Below, one piece after another: positions 1-8,640 of a DNA stretch of 64,000 bases (position 1 is the first letter of the stretch; every line of letters begins with the position of its first letter). The stretch is from Calamus simplicifolius (Eukaryota; Streptophyta; Magnoliopsida; Arecales; Arecaceae). Where the stretch lies: assembly GCA_900491605.1 (NCBI GenBank), contig UESW01004375.1:763034-827033 (forward strand), written 5' to 3'. The notes under the pieces are model-generated. The model was not told where the DNA came from. It did not search any database and saw nothing but the letters and a program-made list of their open reading frames with translations. Both the position numbers and the translations under genes were made by a program.

Positions 1-190
1 GGAAGGCTCAGAGATTGGGATGTTCTCCGAGTGTTTTGGGTGTGCTCAGTGTATCTTACCTTGCCCAGATCCTTCTTACCTTTTAAGGACCCTTGGTTTT
101 CGTCTGAAGATTAGCCACATGGGAGTCCGTGGAGAAGAATGTCTGCTAAACTCATGGTGATTACGTGAGTTCGGACATGGTTAGTGGGCA

Positions 191-346
191 TGGTCCTATC
201 GGGCGCATGGGTCAGATAGTTGGTGGGCCTGGTCCCATCGGGCGCATGGATCAGGTGGTTGGTGGGCTTGATCCCATCGGGCACGTGGGTAAGGTAGTTG
301 GTGGGCCTGATTTCGTCGGGCTCATGGGTCAGGTGGTTGGTGTGCT
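191..346. repeat. 39-bp tandem repeat, four units
   Basis: Units start near 191, 230, 269 and 308. Each begins with TGGTCC or TGATCC, followed by a CATCGGGC core and ending in GTTGGTGGGC. Units differ by a few substitutions, so the array is not recent. It sits inside the partial LTR at 1-716. Confidence 0.8.
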
Positions 347-364
347 TTGGCTCACGTGGGGGCC

Positions 365-660
365 ACGTGGGCATTGCGGAGCGGGGCCGCTGAAGAGCGA
401 GGCCACTTTGGAGAAGTGGGGCCATCGAGGCCGTCATGGAGAAGCGGGAGCGGGGCGCTTTGGAGAGAAGGGACCGCCGAGGCCGCCTTAGAGAAGCGGG
501 GGCCGCTTTGGAGAAGAGGGGCCGCCGAAGTTATCTTGGAGAAGCAGAGGCCGCTGAGGAGCAAGATCGCTTTGGAGAAGAGGGCCGCCGAGGCCACCTT
601 GGAGAAGCGAAGGCCGCTGAAGAGCGGAGGCTACCTTGGAGAAGCGAAGGTCGTCTTGAT
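365..660. repeat. GC-rich array of ~33-42-bp degenerate units
   Basis: Repeated modules of the type GAGGCCGCTTTGGAGAAGCG occur about eight times with variable spacing. The period is close to a multiple of three, which leaves long open frames on both strands. Those frames have no recognisable domain and should not be read as genes. Confidence 0.75.
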
Positions 661-716
661 TTCTGTCATCAGTTAGCCCTATCCTTAGCACTTACGTGGC
701 ACCACTGGCCATATCA

Positions 717-1140
717 ATAACTAAATTAATCTCTCACAAAAAAAAAAAAAACAACCATAAGCATTAGGATTCACCAGTTTAACTAAGGCAGCAAGAAAAT
801 TAGATTGCAGAGCATTTGAAGCTAACCAATTGACCACCAAGTTGCCTTCTCTGTCAATATAAGAAGTCTTGGAAGATAAAATTGGTCCCTTAAGCTACCA
901 TATATCTTTGAACAAAGAATTAGATTGATGAGTATGACATTGATCTAATAATAATCCACTTAAACATAATAATTAACAAGTCCTCTTCCAACTATACTAG
1001 AGCAGTATGGAATTTAAAAATTATCGTACATCAACTCTTCCAAGAATAACACAAATTGAACCATCCCTATAACCTCTACTAACAAAAGTGGCAGCAACCG
1101 TAGAACAATTTACAACATTATTTCCTTTATGTAATGCCCT
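717..1140 (-). pseudogene. Decayed LINE RNase H fragment
   Basis: On the minus strand short stretches resemble the RNase H region of the LINEs elsewhere in this window. The same sequence recurs at 16000-16560, where the phrase VNFDGAV matches the INFDGSV start of the RNase H domain in the LINE at 25952-31887. Many indels and stops are present and no frame is open for long. This is an old 5'-truncated LINE relic. The remainder to 1915 is AT-rich host sequence duplicated at 25590-32410. Confidence 0.45.
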
Positions 1141-1915
1141 ACTATAATAACAGAAAAAATATTGTTATTCAAATTTTTGCTATTAATTAACTCAAGCAAA
1201 CTTCTAGGATTTTGAAACTGCTGTAATGGGCTATATATATATATATATATATATATATGATAGGTGAAGAAAAATTAGAGCGGGTTTGGTTTTCAAGAAA
1301 TTCTTATTTATATAAAAAAAAAAATATTTATAAAATATATTTGGTGATTAAAAATTATGATTTTTTTAAGAAAAATAATTTTAAAATAACAAAAACTAGA
1401 AAAAGCTTCAAAATATTTTATCTTTTTCATCAAAAAAAAAAAGGCAAAGAAAATAAGTTTTATCCTCATCAATCAACGATGTATTTTTAGGAAATAAAAA
1501 TAAAAATAGAAAACATCCCAAAAACTTAAAGGCGGTCTTATTCTTTAAATAATAAATTGAAGTGGTGATGGTTTTATTTATTTATTTATTTATTCTCAGC
1601 ATGGAATGGGAAGAGAATTGACTTATAGTTTATACAACAACCATGACTAGCGCTTAGACTTTGGAAAGTGGAAAAATGGAGGCCATTTTAAGTGCCCACC
1701 ACGCCCGATGTAACGTTCAAAATTTGACCACCAGGTCGAGGTACAAGCGCACGCGGTTTCTTCAACCAGGCCTCGACTTCGTGGCTAAAACTATAGTCTA
1801 TAAGAAGCGAGCGCGTGGAGGCACGAGAAGAGCGATTCAAATACGGGGGTACTTCCATGACAAGGAACATGTCGACGGGTAGACCGACATGACCGAGTTG
1901 GTAAAAATTTCGGCT
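1140..1915. repeat. Segmental duplication block A, left part
   Basis: AT-rich non-coding sequence with a recognisable diverged copy at 25590-25951 and 31888-32410. Shared landmarks include the phrase GGATTTTGAAACT, a TTTTATCCTCAT block, and the segment around GCAACGTTC with its following TTGACCACCA. The second copy is interrupted by a complete LINE. A short AT run lies at 1241-1258. No gene is seen. Confidence 0.7.
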
Positions 1916-2189
1916 TGTTCAAACGCTCAATCGTCTCTTTTGGATGTCAGAATGGAGATGCTTTTGAATTCTTGCTTCGGATTGCTGCAAAGAAGTTTTG
2001 AGACCGGAAAGGATTTCTGATGGGACCCTTCGACGGCCAAGTTAGTGACTGAAGTAACAGCTAAAAAGGGCTTGAGTGAGCCCTTTTTAGTGTAGAAAGA
2101 GGAATCTTAGGAGGAGGGATTCCTTCCTGGATGCTGAGATGGCGATTTTGGGGGTTATCGCGCATACCTGTTTACTAGGTGGATTCACC

Positions 2190-2198
2190 TTTTTATAG
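2190..2198 (-). promoter_or_regulatory. LTR TATA box (3' LTR)
   Basis: Minus strand reads CCCCTATAAAAAGGTG, a good plant TATA box at the expected place between the repeat-rich U3 and the R/U5 part. The same site is kept in the other LTR near 5427-5435. Confidence 0.65.
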
Positions 2199-2504
2199 GG
2201 GTTGATCCTGGCATGATCACATGGGATTGCGTGGGTCGGTTGTTGGGTAGTGGGTCCTGTCCCATCAGCCGGCGGGGCTGTTGAGTTGTTGGATCTGGCG
2301 CTGTCGGGCGGCACGCGTCTGGCGTTGTCGGGCGGCACGCATCAGAGAGGCGGTTTCTTGAACCGCTGGGGCTGATATGGCGGGAACTAGGGAATCCCGT
2401 CTTATCAGGGCCGAGCCGGGTCGACCCGAGATGGCTGGGGCCCATCCCGCTAGCAAGACAGTACCGGGACGGACCGAATCGGTGGACTTGGCGATGCCGG
2501 GACC

Positions 2505-2740
2505 GAGACGGGCTGACCAGGGATGGCCTTGGCCGACTCGGTGGAACTGGAGACGCCAGGGCCGAGTCGGGCCGGCCGAGGATGGCCCTGGCCGACTCGG
2601 CGGGACTGGAGACGCCGGGGCCGAGTCGGGCCGGCCGGGGATGGCCCTGGCCGACTCGGTGGGACTGGAGACGCCGGGGCCGAGTCGGGCCGGCCGGGGA
2701 TGGCCTTGGCCGACTCGGCGGGACTGGAGACGTGGAGAAA
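2505..2740. repeat. 60-bp hairpin tandem array, about four units
   Basis: Unit about 60 bp containing GCCGAGTCGGGCCGGCC and, some 15 bp on, GGCCGACTCGGC. GCCGAGTCGG and CCGACTCGGC are perfect inverted repeats, so each unit can fold into a stem. The array lies in the U3 part of the 3' LTR. The homologous array in the 5' LTR has about nine units. Confidence 0.85.
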
Positions 2741-3094
2741 GTGTCGGGGGCGACTTGCTTGGAAGTAGGGGCCGGCTAGGAAGATGCCGGGGCCGTCTGC
2801 GAAGTGCCGGGGCCGACTGGGAAGTGCCGGGGCCACCGGAAGTGCCGGGGCCGCCTAGCTTGGAGGCGTCGGGGGCCGGCTAGGAGAGTGCGGGCCGCCT
2901 GGGAAGGTGCCGGGGCCGGCTAGCTTGGACACGCTGGGGCCGGCTGGGAAGATGCTGGGGGCGCCTGGGAGGTGCCGGGGCCGCTAGCTTGGAGATCGGG
3001 GCCGGCTAGGAGAGTGCTGAGGCCGGCTAGGAAGTTGCCGGGCCGCTTGGGAAGGTGCCGGGGCCGCCTAGCTTGGAGACGTAGGGGGCCGCCC

Positions 3095-3570
3095 AGCTTG
3101 GAGGTGCCGGCCTTGGAGGTGTCGGCCTTTGGGGTGCCGGCCTTGGAGCTGCCGTCTTGGGGCCGTCGGTCATAGAGCCATCGGTTATGGAGCCATCGGT
3201 CTTGGAGGTGTCGGCCTTTGGGGCCATCGGTCTTGGAGCCGTCGGTCTTGGAGGTGTCGGCCTTTGGGCCGTTGATCTTGGAGCCGTCGATCTTGGAGCC
3301 ATCGCCTTTGGGGCCGTCGGCCTTGAAGGTGCCGGTCTTGGAGATGCGGTCTTGGGGCCGTCGATCATGGAGCCGTCGGTCTTGGAGGTGTCAGCCTTTG
3401 AGGCCATCGATCTTGGAGCCATCGGTCTTGGAGGTGTCGGCCTTTGGGGCCGTCGGTCTTGGAGGTGCCGGTCTTGGAGGTGTCGGCCTTTGGGGCCGTC
3501 GGTCTTGGAGCCGTCGACCTTTGGGGCCATCGGTCTTGGAGGTGTCGGCCTTTGGGGCCATCCAAAAAAA
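3095..3570. repeat. GTCGGTCTTGGAG repeat array (3' LTR)
   Basis: Degenerate tandem array with modules GTCGGTCTTGGAG, GTGTCGGCCTTTGGGGCC and variants, about 15-42 bp apart. It ends just before a poly-A run and the LTR terminus. Long ORFs here on both strands read as low-complexity peptides and are not genes. Confidence 0.8.
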
Positions 3571-3605
3571 AATTTTATTCTCCATGGGGTCAACTGGCTC
3601 CATCA

Positions 3606-3624
3606 AATGCCCCCATACTCCTTG
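3606..3624 (-). other. Polypurine tract of the non-autonomous element
   Basis: Minus strand CAAGGAGTATGGGGGCATT directly precedes the TGATGGAGCC start of the 3' LTR. This is the expected position for plus-strand DNA priming. The last purine run is GGGGG followed by CATT. Confidence 0.6.
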
Positions 3625-4039
3625 AGCTTGCGTGCCCTGCATCAGCTAAGCGAAAGGAGTGTAGAACTTCAAGAAATTTTTTGGAGGCAAATTGATTACC
3701 TCACGCCCGCCACTGAAAGCAGCGTATGCTAACTTTTTTGGGGGGACGCTCGTCAGTTAGCCGTTGAGGCTAAGATGAAGCCGATGAGGAAAAGTTGAGG
3801 CCGTCGAGAACCTTTTGAACCCGGAGGGTGACCAGAGGGTGCTTGGGCCAGGCTCAGGTGCCTCTTTCTTTAAAGAGATTGGTCTCCTTCTGCAGGGTTG
3901 ATCTGCCCCCCCAGGAAACTCTGTTGATTGGAATCCGCAGGTCTTGAGCTTGAGGGTGCCGACACGGGCCGGTCTTGGGTGCCGACACGGAGACCGGTCT
4001 TTGGTGCCGACGGGTCGGTCTTTGTTGCCGATGCAGAGT

Positions 4040-4275
4040 CGGTCTTTGTTGGTTTTCCTGTAACGCATTCAGACACTAATGAAAAGAAACTTTTTTCCCA
4101 GTGTAGTATACTTAGCTCTTTCGTAGCTGTTTGCCTTCGCGGGTCTTTGGTGCCGACGCGGAGTTGGACTTTGTTGGTTTTCCTGTAACACATTCAGATA
4201 CTAATGAAAAGAAACTTTTTTCTTAGTGTAGTATACTTAGCTTTTTTGCAGCTGTTTGCCTTCGTGGTCTTTGGT
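4040..4275. repeat. ~126-bp tandem duplication in the internal region
   Basis: Two adjacent copies share TGTAACGCATTCAGACACTA or its variant, then TGAAAAGAAACTTTTTTC, GTGTAGTATACTTAGCT and GCTGTTTGCCTTCG. A third, diverged partial copy lies near 4490-4555. The array lies between the gag remnant and the 3' LTR. Confidence 0.85.
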
Positions 4276-4410
4276 GCCGACGCGGAGTCGGTCTTTGTTG
4301 CCGACGCGGAGTCGGTCTTTGTTGCCGATGCGGAGTCGGTCTTTGTGCCGATGCGGAGTCGGTCTTTGTGCCGATGCGGAGTCGGTCTTTGTTGCCGACG
4401 CGGAGTCGTC
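4275..4410. repeat. ~24-bp tandem repeat in the internal region
   Basis: Unit TTGCCGACGCGGAGTCGGTC plus TTTG, about six copies, some missing 2-3 bases. A related single motif recurs at 3960-4050. GACGCGGAGTCG style cores give weak self-complementarity. Open frames across it are artefacts. Confidence 0.85.
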
Positions 4411-4662
4411 TTTGGTGCCTGGCTGGCCCAGGGCTTTTTGACGCCAAAGCGAGGTTGGCCTTAGATGTTGATGCAAGGTAGGCCTTCCCTGCATGACATT
4501 TTTAAGTATTAATGAAAGAAAACCGTCTTAAGTGCGGTGTACTTAGCTTTTGTAGCGAGCGGATCACTAGCCCACTGGTGCAGCTATCGTGGGCGACATG
4601 AGAGGCTTGGGTGCCGCTGAGTGGCCCCCGAGCATTGCTTCTGCATTCATGAACTGCTACTT

Positions 4663-5058
4663 TCAAAGCTTGATCTTACCGGAGCCGTGGTCGGGGGACC
4701 ACGGCCGCTTGGGGGGCTCGTAGCGAGGCTTCCTAGGGGAAGCTGGGCGTCGGCTGGTCTCGCGCCGACCAGCCTCCCGTCGAGGGGAACCTCCTCTCGC
4801 TGACTGCTGACTGGCGGGGGGAGCGGTTTGGTGCTGAGTGGCCACGGACTACTGCTGCTGGAGCCCGTGAACCATGGCGGTGAGATTCTGGACTTGCTGG
4901 AAGAGGGTTGCCAGCTGCTCCGCTGTTTGGACAGCGGTCCGGCGGTGGGCCGGCAACGGAGGGTTGGTAGCAGGGGGATCGGCCTCCTGCTGCCTAGCTG
5001 GCGGGAGGAGCCCCGCCGGACAGCTGACAAAGGCATCCTGAGCTCGCGTCACCACCAT
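4663..5058 (-). pseudogene. Broken gag N-terminal fragment
   Basis: A minus-strand frame starts at an ATG (5058) about 70 nt inside the primer-site region, the place expected for gag. It reads MVVTRAQDAF, then a proline-rich stretch, then a helix-like AEQLATLFQQVQNLTAM segment ending in LQQQ. It meets an in-frame TAG at 4849-4851, after which the same frame continues as SVATQHQ to a stop at 4663. Total about 131 codons. There is no CCHC knuckle and no following pol. The pattern resembles the start of Gypsy-type gag proteins from plants; this is family-style resemblance rather than a confirmed match. Confidence 0.6.
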
Positions 5059-5127
5059 GGCTTCTGGAAGAAGAGAGGGGACGAAAGATGTAGCTCAGGG
5101 AGAACGTTCGCTACTTTTTCTTATCCT

Positions 5128-5146
5128 CCTACCTGGCGTGCCAATC
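5128..5146 (-). other. Putative primer binding site
   Basis: Minus strand GATTGGCACGCCAGGTAGG follows directly after the CA end of the 5' LTR. The ATTGGC(A/G)CGCCAGGTAGG style is common at this position in plant LTR elements. I cannot assign the tRNA. Confidence 0.6.
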
Positions 5147-5426
5147 TGATGACGCTCAATCACCTCTCCTGGACGTCGGGAACGGAGGCGCTTCTCGAAT
5201 CCTCGCTTCGCCGGGTTGCCTGCAAAGAAGTCCCGGACCGGAGGGGGTCTCCGGCGGGACCCTCCGACGGCCAAGTTAGTGACTGAGGTCACAGCTGAAG
5301 AAGGGCTCGAGTGAGCCCTTTTTAGTGTAGAAAGAGGGGTCTCAGGGAGGAGGGATTCCTTCCTGGATGCTGAGATGGCGATTTTGGGGGTTATCGCGCA
5401 TACCTGTTTACTGGGTGGATTCACCT

Positions 5427-5435
5427 TTTTATAGG
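5427..5435 (-). promoter_or_regulatory. LTR TATA box (5' LTR)
   Basis: Minus strand CCCCTATAAAAAGGTG, same context as in the 3' LTR. As the upstream LTR on the minus strand this would drive the element transcript towards gag. Confidence 0.65.
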
Positions 5436-5744
5436 GGTTGATCCTGGAATGATCACGTGGGATTGCGTGAGGTCGGTTGTTGGGTAGGTGGGTCCTGTCC
5501 CATCAGCCGCAGGGCTGTTGAGTTATCGGATCTGGCTGTCGGGTGGCGCATCTGGCGTTGTCGGGCGCGCATCAGAGAGGCGGTTTCTTGAACGCTGGGG
5601 CTGATCTGGCGGGAACTGTGGAATCCCGTCTTATCAGGGCCGAGCCGGGTCGACCCGAGATGGCTGAAGCCCATCCCGCTGGCAAGGCAGTGCCGGGGCG
5701 GGGCCGAATCGGTGGACTTGGCGACGCCGGGGCCGAGACGGGCC

Positions 5745-6255
5745 GCCAAGGATGGCCTTGGCCGACTCGGCGGAACTGGAGACGCCGGGCCGATTCAGGC
5801 CGGCCGGGGATGGCCCTGGCCGACTCGGCGGGACTGGAGATGCCGGGGCCGAGTCGGGCCGGCCGGGGATGGCCTGGCCGACTCGGCGGGACTGGAGATG
5901 CCGGGGCCGAGTCGGGCTGGCCGGGGATGGCCTTGGCCGACTCGGCGAGACTGGAGATGCCGGGGCCGAGTCGGGCCGGCCAGGATGGCCTTGGCCGACT
6001 CGGTGGGACTGGAGACGGGGGCCGAGTCGGGCCGGCCGGGGATGGCCTTGGCCGACTCGGTGGGACTGGAGATGCCGGGGCCGAGTCGGGCCGGCCTGGG
6101 ATGGCCTTGGCCGACTCGGCAGGACTGGAGAGGCCAGGGCCGAGTCGGGCCGGCCGGGGATGGCCTTGGCCGACTCGGCGGGATTGGAGGCCGGGGCTGA
6201 GTCGGGCCAGCCGGGGATGGCCTTGGCCGACTCGGCGGGACTGGAGACGTGGAGA
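5745..6255. repeat. 60-bp hairpin tandem array, about nine units
   Basis: Nine or so units of the GCCGAGTCGG...CCGACTCGGC module, each followed by GGGACTGGAGA. Units differ by single bases and small deletions. The 251-, 222- and 208-codon frames over it are repeat readings. Confidence 0.85.
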
Positions 6256-6599
6256 AAGTGTCGGGGCCGACTTGCTTGGAGAAGTAAGGGCCGGCTAGGA
6301 AGATGCGGGGCCGTCTGCGAAGTGCAGGGGCCGGCTGGGAAGTGCCGGGGCCGATCGGGAAGTGCCGGGGCCGCCTAGCTTGGAGGTGTCGGGGGCCGGC
6401 TAGGAGAGTGCGGGGCCGGCAGCTTGGACACGCCGGGGCCGGCTGGGAAGATGCCGGGGGCACCTGGGAGGTGCCGGGGCCGCCTAGCTTGGAGACGCCG
6501 GGGGCCGGCTAGGAGAGTGCTGAGGCCGGCTAGGAAGTTGCGGGTCGCTTGGGAAGGTGCCGGGGCCGCCTAGCTTGAGACGTAGGGGGCCGCCCAGCT

Positions 6600-7130
6600 T
6601 GGAGGTGCCGGCCTTGGAGGTATCGGCCTTTGGGGCCGGCCTTGGGGGTGCCGCCTTGGAGCTGCCGGTCTTGGGGCCGTCGGTCATGGAGCCGGTCTTG
6701 GAGGTGTCGGCCTTTGGGGCCGTCGGTCTTGGAGCCGTCGGTCTTGGAGGTGTCGGCCTTTGGATCTTGGAGCCGTCGGTCTTGGAGGTGGCCTTTGGTC
6801 AGTTGGAGGTGCCGGTCTTGGAGCTGCCAGTCTTGGGGCCGTCGGTCATGGAGCCGTCGGTCTTGGAGGTGTCGGCCTTTGGGGCCGTCGATCTTGGAGC
6901 CGTCGGTCTTGGAGGTGTCGGCCTTTGGGGCCGTCGGTCTTGGAGGTGCCGGTCTTGGAGGTGTCGGCTTTGGGGCCGTCGGTCTTGGAGGTGCCGGTCT
7001 TGGAGCTGCCGGTCATGGGGCCGTCGGTCATAGAGCCGTCGGCCTTTGGGGCCGTCGGTCTTGAAGGTGTCGGCCTTTGGGACCGTCGGTCTTGGAGCCA
7101 TCGGTCTTGAAGGTGTCAGCCTTTGGGGCC
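6600..7130. repeat. GTCGGTCTTGGAG repeat array (5' LTR)
   Basis: Counterpart of 3095-3570, built of GTCGGTCTTGGAG and GTGTCGGCCTTTGGGGCC modules. Order and number of modules differ from the other LTR, consistent with slippage or unequal exchange after insertion. Confidence 0.8.
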
Positions 7131-7175
7131 ATCCAAAAAAAAAATTATTCTCCATGGGGTCAACTGGCTCCATCA

Positions 7176-7421
7176 AAAATGTTTGAAGTGGATTTGTAGG
7201 TTTAATATTTATTATTCATAAAATTGATGGAGCTATATTGGCGGTGAAAGGTTTTGGCTTTTTAGACTTCTTTGTTTCTCTAATCAAGTTTATGCAGCTT
7301 GAACAAGCATTTTCTATGCCATTCTGATATTTTGTGCTCATAGTCTCTTCATTGAGGGAGACTCACTTACTGTCATCCGATGGCTCAGACAGGACTGCTA
7401 CGATCATATTTCAATCAATCC
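7176..7421 (+). pseudogene. LINE RNase H remnant
   Basis: Plus-strand pieces read ILAVKGFGFLD, and after frameshifts EGDSLTVIRWLRQD (about 7353-7395). These match the LINE RNase H region at 24040-24240 (DILAVCGFGTLN and EGDSMVVIGWLRK). Stops and frameshifts break it. It is cut off at 7421 by a Copia LTR. Confidence 0.6.
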
Positions 7422-8640
7422 TATTGAAAAATAATTTTGTTCTTTCAAAAAATATCCTTCCTAGAAATTGCTAGAGAATTAATTTTTAGAAATGTAATTA
7501 CAAAATATAAACGAAATATAAAAAGAATCTATGAATCTAAACAGGATCGAGGCATGTTAGACACCGTCCTAAGGATTAGATTTTTGCCCCTTCGTGTAGG
7601 TTATTGGCGATCTATCCCCAAGGTACAATGATTCGGGCCGATCCGATTCTCTTACCATGAGCACGATCGCGTAGAGGTGCAACGCAATGATTACCTTCAG
7701 ATGCTCATAAAAAGATTAATAAAAAATATAATAAAATGAGATAAATAAATCATAATAGGGTTACTCAAAACTATTCTATAATTAATTCATACCTCAATCT
7801 TCTGAATCCCGGCCCATAATGACCTTAAAGGCCTGATAGCCTCCTAAATCTAAGTCATTTCTGGACGTTCATCAACGTTAACGAACGCAAAACGTTCACG
7901 AGCATTCATCAACCATTTAATGCTCGCATGGCCCCTTTATTATTTTTTTAACTTTTTTTTTAACAATCCCCCACAAAAGTTTTAAATAAAAAAATAAATA
8001 TAACACAAAATTTTGGGAATGTTATAATGCGTAATAGGTGAGGTGTCCTATAGACTTGAACCTTACTTAGTATTGATTGTATATATCCATAGTGGATTGA
8101 TCTTGAACTAGGTCCTTTGACTCAAGCTTCTACTAATCACACATACAATATGAATCAATTTGATTTACGTGGTCAGCGCATATTAAAGGCCTTGTGCTTA
8201 GTACCTTAATTTTTTACGGTAATTCTTTTAAGGTTAGCCAAACCTTTAGTCACGGCTTAATATGACGATTCTCATATAGGTGAATCCTCCAAGGATATTT
8301 GTGACAATACCCTGCAGATAACCTACCTCGGATCCATTAAAGGTATGACTCAACCTTACACAAATTTATTTTGTCACTTTATAAGAGCACTCATCATAGA
8401 AATGAATTTTTTTTTAAAAAAATTTATGTTCTAACACGATCACTCAATCAGCTTCATTTCTATCACATTGAACTCATTCATGGGATTTCCAATCACAGAG
8501 ATTGGGTATTCACTACTGGTGACCAAATAATGGGCTTAAGCCCCATCCCCCTCGATGAATCTAGGACTCTACTCCTAGATAACTCATTGATTAATTGATC
8601 TATTAAATTTTTCTCAAACTTGACAAATTCTAAGAAGATA
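7422..8640 (-). mobile_element. Copia-type 3' LTR plus flanking internal sequence
   Basis: On the minus strand a purine tract TTTTGTGGGGGAT is followed by TGTTAAAAAAAAAG, the pattern of polypurine tract plus LTR start. The LTR is then 7422-7965, about 544 bp; its other end is TATTGAAAAAT, matched by TGTTGAAAAAT at 10267. Sequence from 7966 to about 8640 would be the non-coding stretch after pol, with GGGCTTAAGCCCATTATTTG on the minus strand, a phrase typical of Copia 3' regions. No coding part remains. The upper edge is uncertain. Confidence 0.6.

Larger units (their letters stand above)
1..716 (-). mobile_element. Partial LTR built of tandem repeats (window edge)
   Basis: GC-rich block that ends abruptly in CA at 716, where AT-rich older sequence begins. 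It holds two tandem arrays and resembles in style the LTRs of the element at 1916-7175, whose outer end also reads ATCA. On the minus strand it would start TGATATGG. The left part lies outside the window, so element type, length and target duplication cannot be seen. The ORFs of 67-109 codons in it are stop-free repeat readings without recognisable domains. Inference: part of a minus-strand LTR or solo LTR. Confidence 0.45.
1916..3605 (-). repeat. 3' LTR of the non-autonomous element
   Basis: About 1,690 bp. From low to high coordinate it shows the R/U5-like part with the inverted repeat GGGCTTGAGTGAGCCC near 2068, a TATA box, the 60-bp hairpin array, a GCCGGGGCCGGCT array and a GTCGGTCTTGGAGGTGTCGG array, ending CCATCA. 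It matches 5147-7175 module by module but has fewer array units. The inner edge is clear; the outer edge at about 1916 is less certain because LTR and host sequence blur there. Confidence 0.8.
1916..7175 (-). mobile_element. Non-autonomous LTR retrotransposon, Gypsy-like, no pol
   Basis: Two related long LTRs (1916-3605 and 5147-7175) enclose a 1.5-kb internal region. On the minus strand each LTR begins TGATGGAGCC; the 5' LTR ends in GTCATCA, followed at once by a primer-site-like sequence. The 3' LTR is preceded by a purine-rich tract (AAGGAGTATGGGGGCATT). The internal region keeps only the start of a gag-like frame plus tandem repeats. No protease, reverse transcriptase, RNase H or integrase motif is seen, so it must depend on proteins from elsewhere. 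The flanks do not show an obvious target duplication (CGGCT versus AAAAT), so one edge may be rearranged. Gypsy is suggested by the gag-like N terminus and primer-site style, not proven. Confidence 0.8.
5147..7175 (-). repeat. 5' LTR of the non-autonomous element
   Basis: About 2,029 bp, TG...CA, the larger of the two LTRs. It has the same module order as 1916-3605, with a TATA box (minus strand, 5427-5435) and the hairpin GGGCTCGAGTGAGCCC near 5308. Its size excess comes mainly from the 60-bp array. Ends at CATCA (7175). Confidence 0.85.

Noticed and set aside
165..720. Frames of 67-109 codons on both strands
   Set aside because: Tandem repeat readings inside an LTR fragment.
2377..2883. 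168-codon ORF and its overlapping frames on both strands
   Set aside because: It is a reading of the 60-bp and 30-bp tandem units, whose periods keep frames open; the peptide is repetitive and without a domain.
3027..3732. 188- and 191-codon ORFs on opposite strands
   Set aside because: Low-complexity translations of the GTCGGTCTTGGAG array, extending over the LTR edge; no gene features.
5543..6463. ORFs of 251, 222, 208 and 162 codons
   Set aside because: All overlap the GC-rich LTR array in several frames at once; same explanation as above.
1904..7180. AAAAT as target duplication of the non-autonomous element
   Set aside because: AAAAT occurs at 1904-1908 and 7176-7180, but using it would place 7-8 extra bases outside the LTR end on the left; not convincing.
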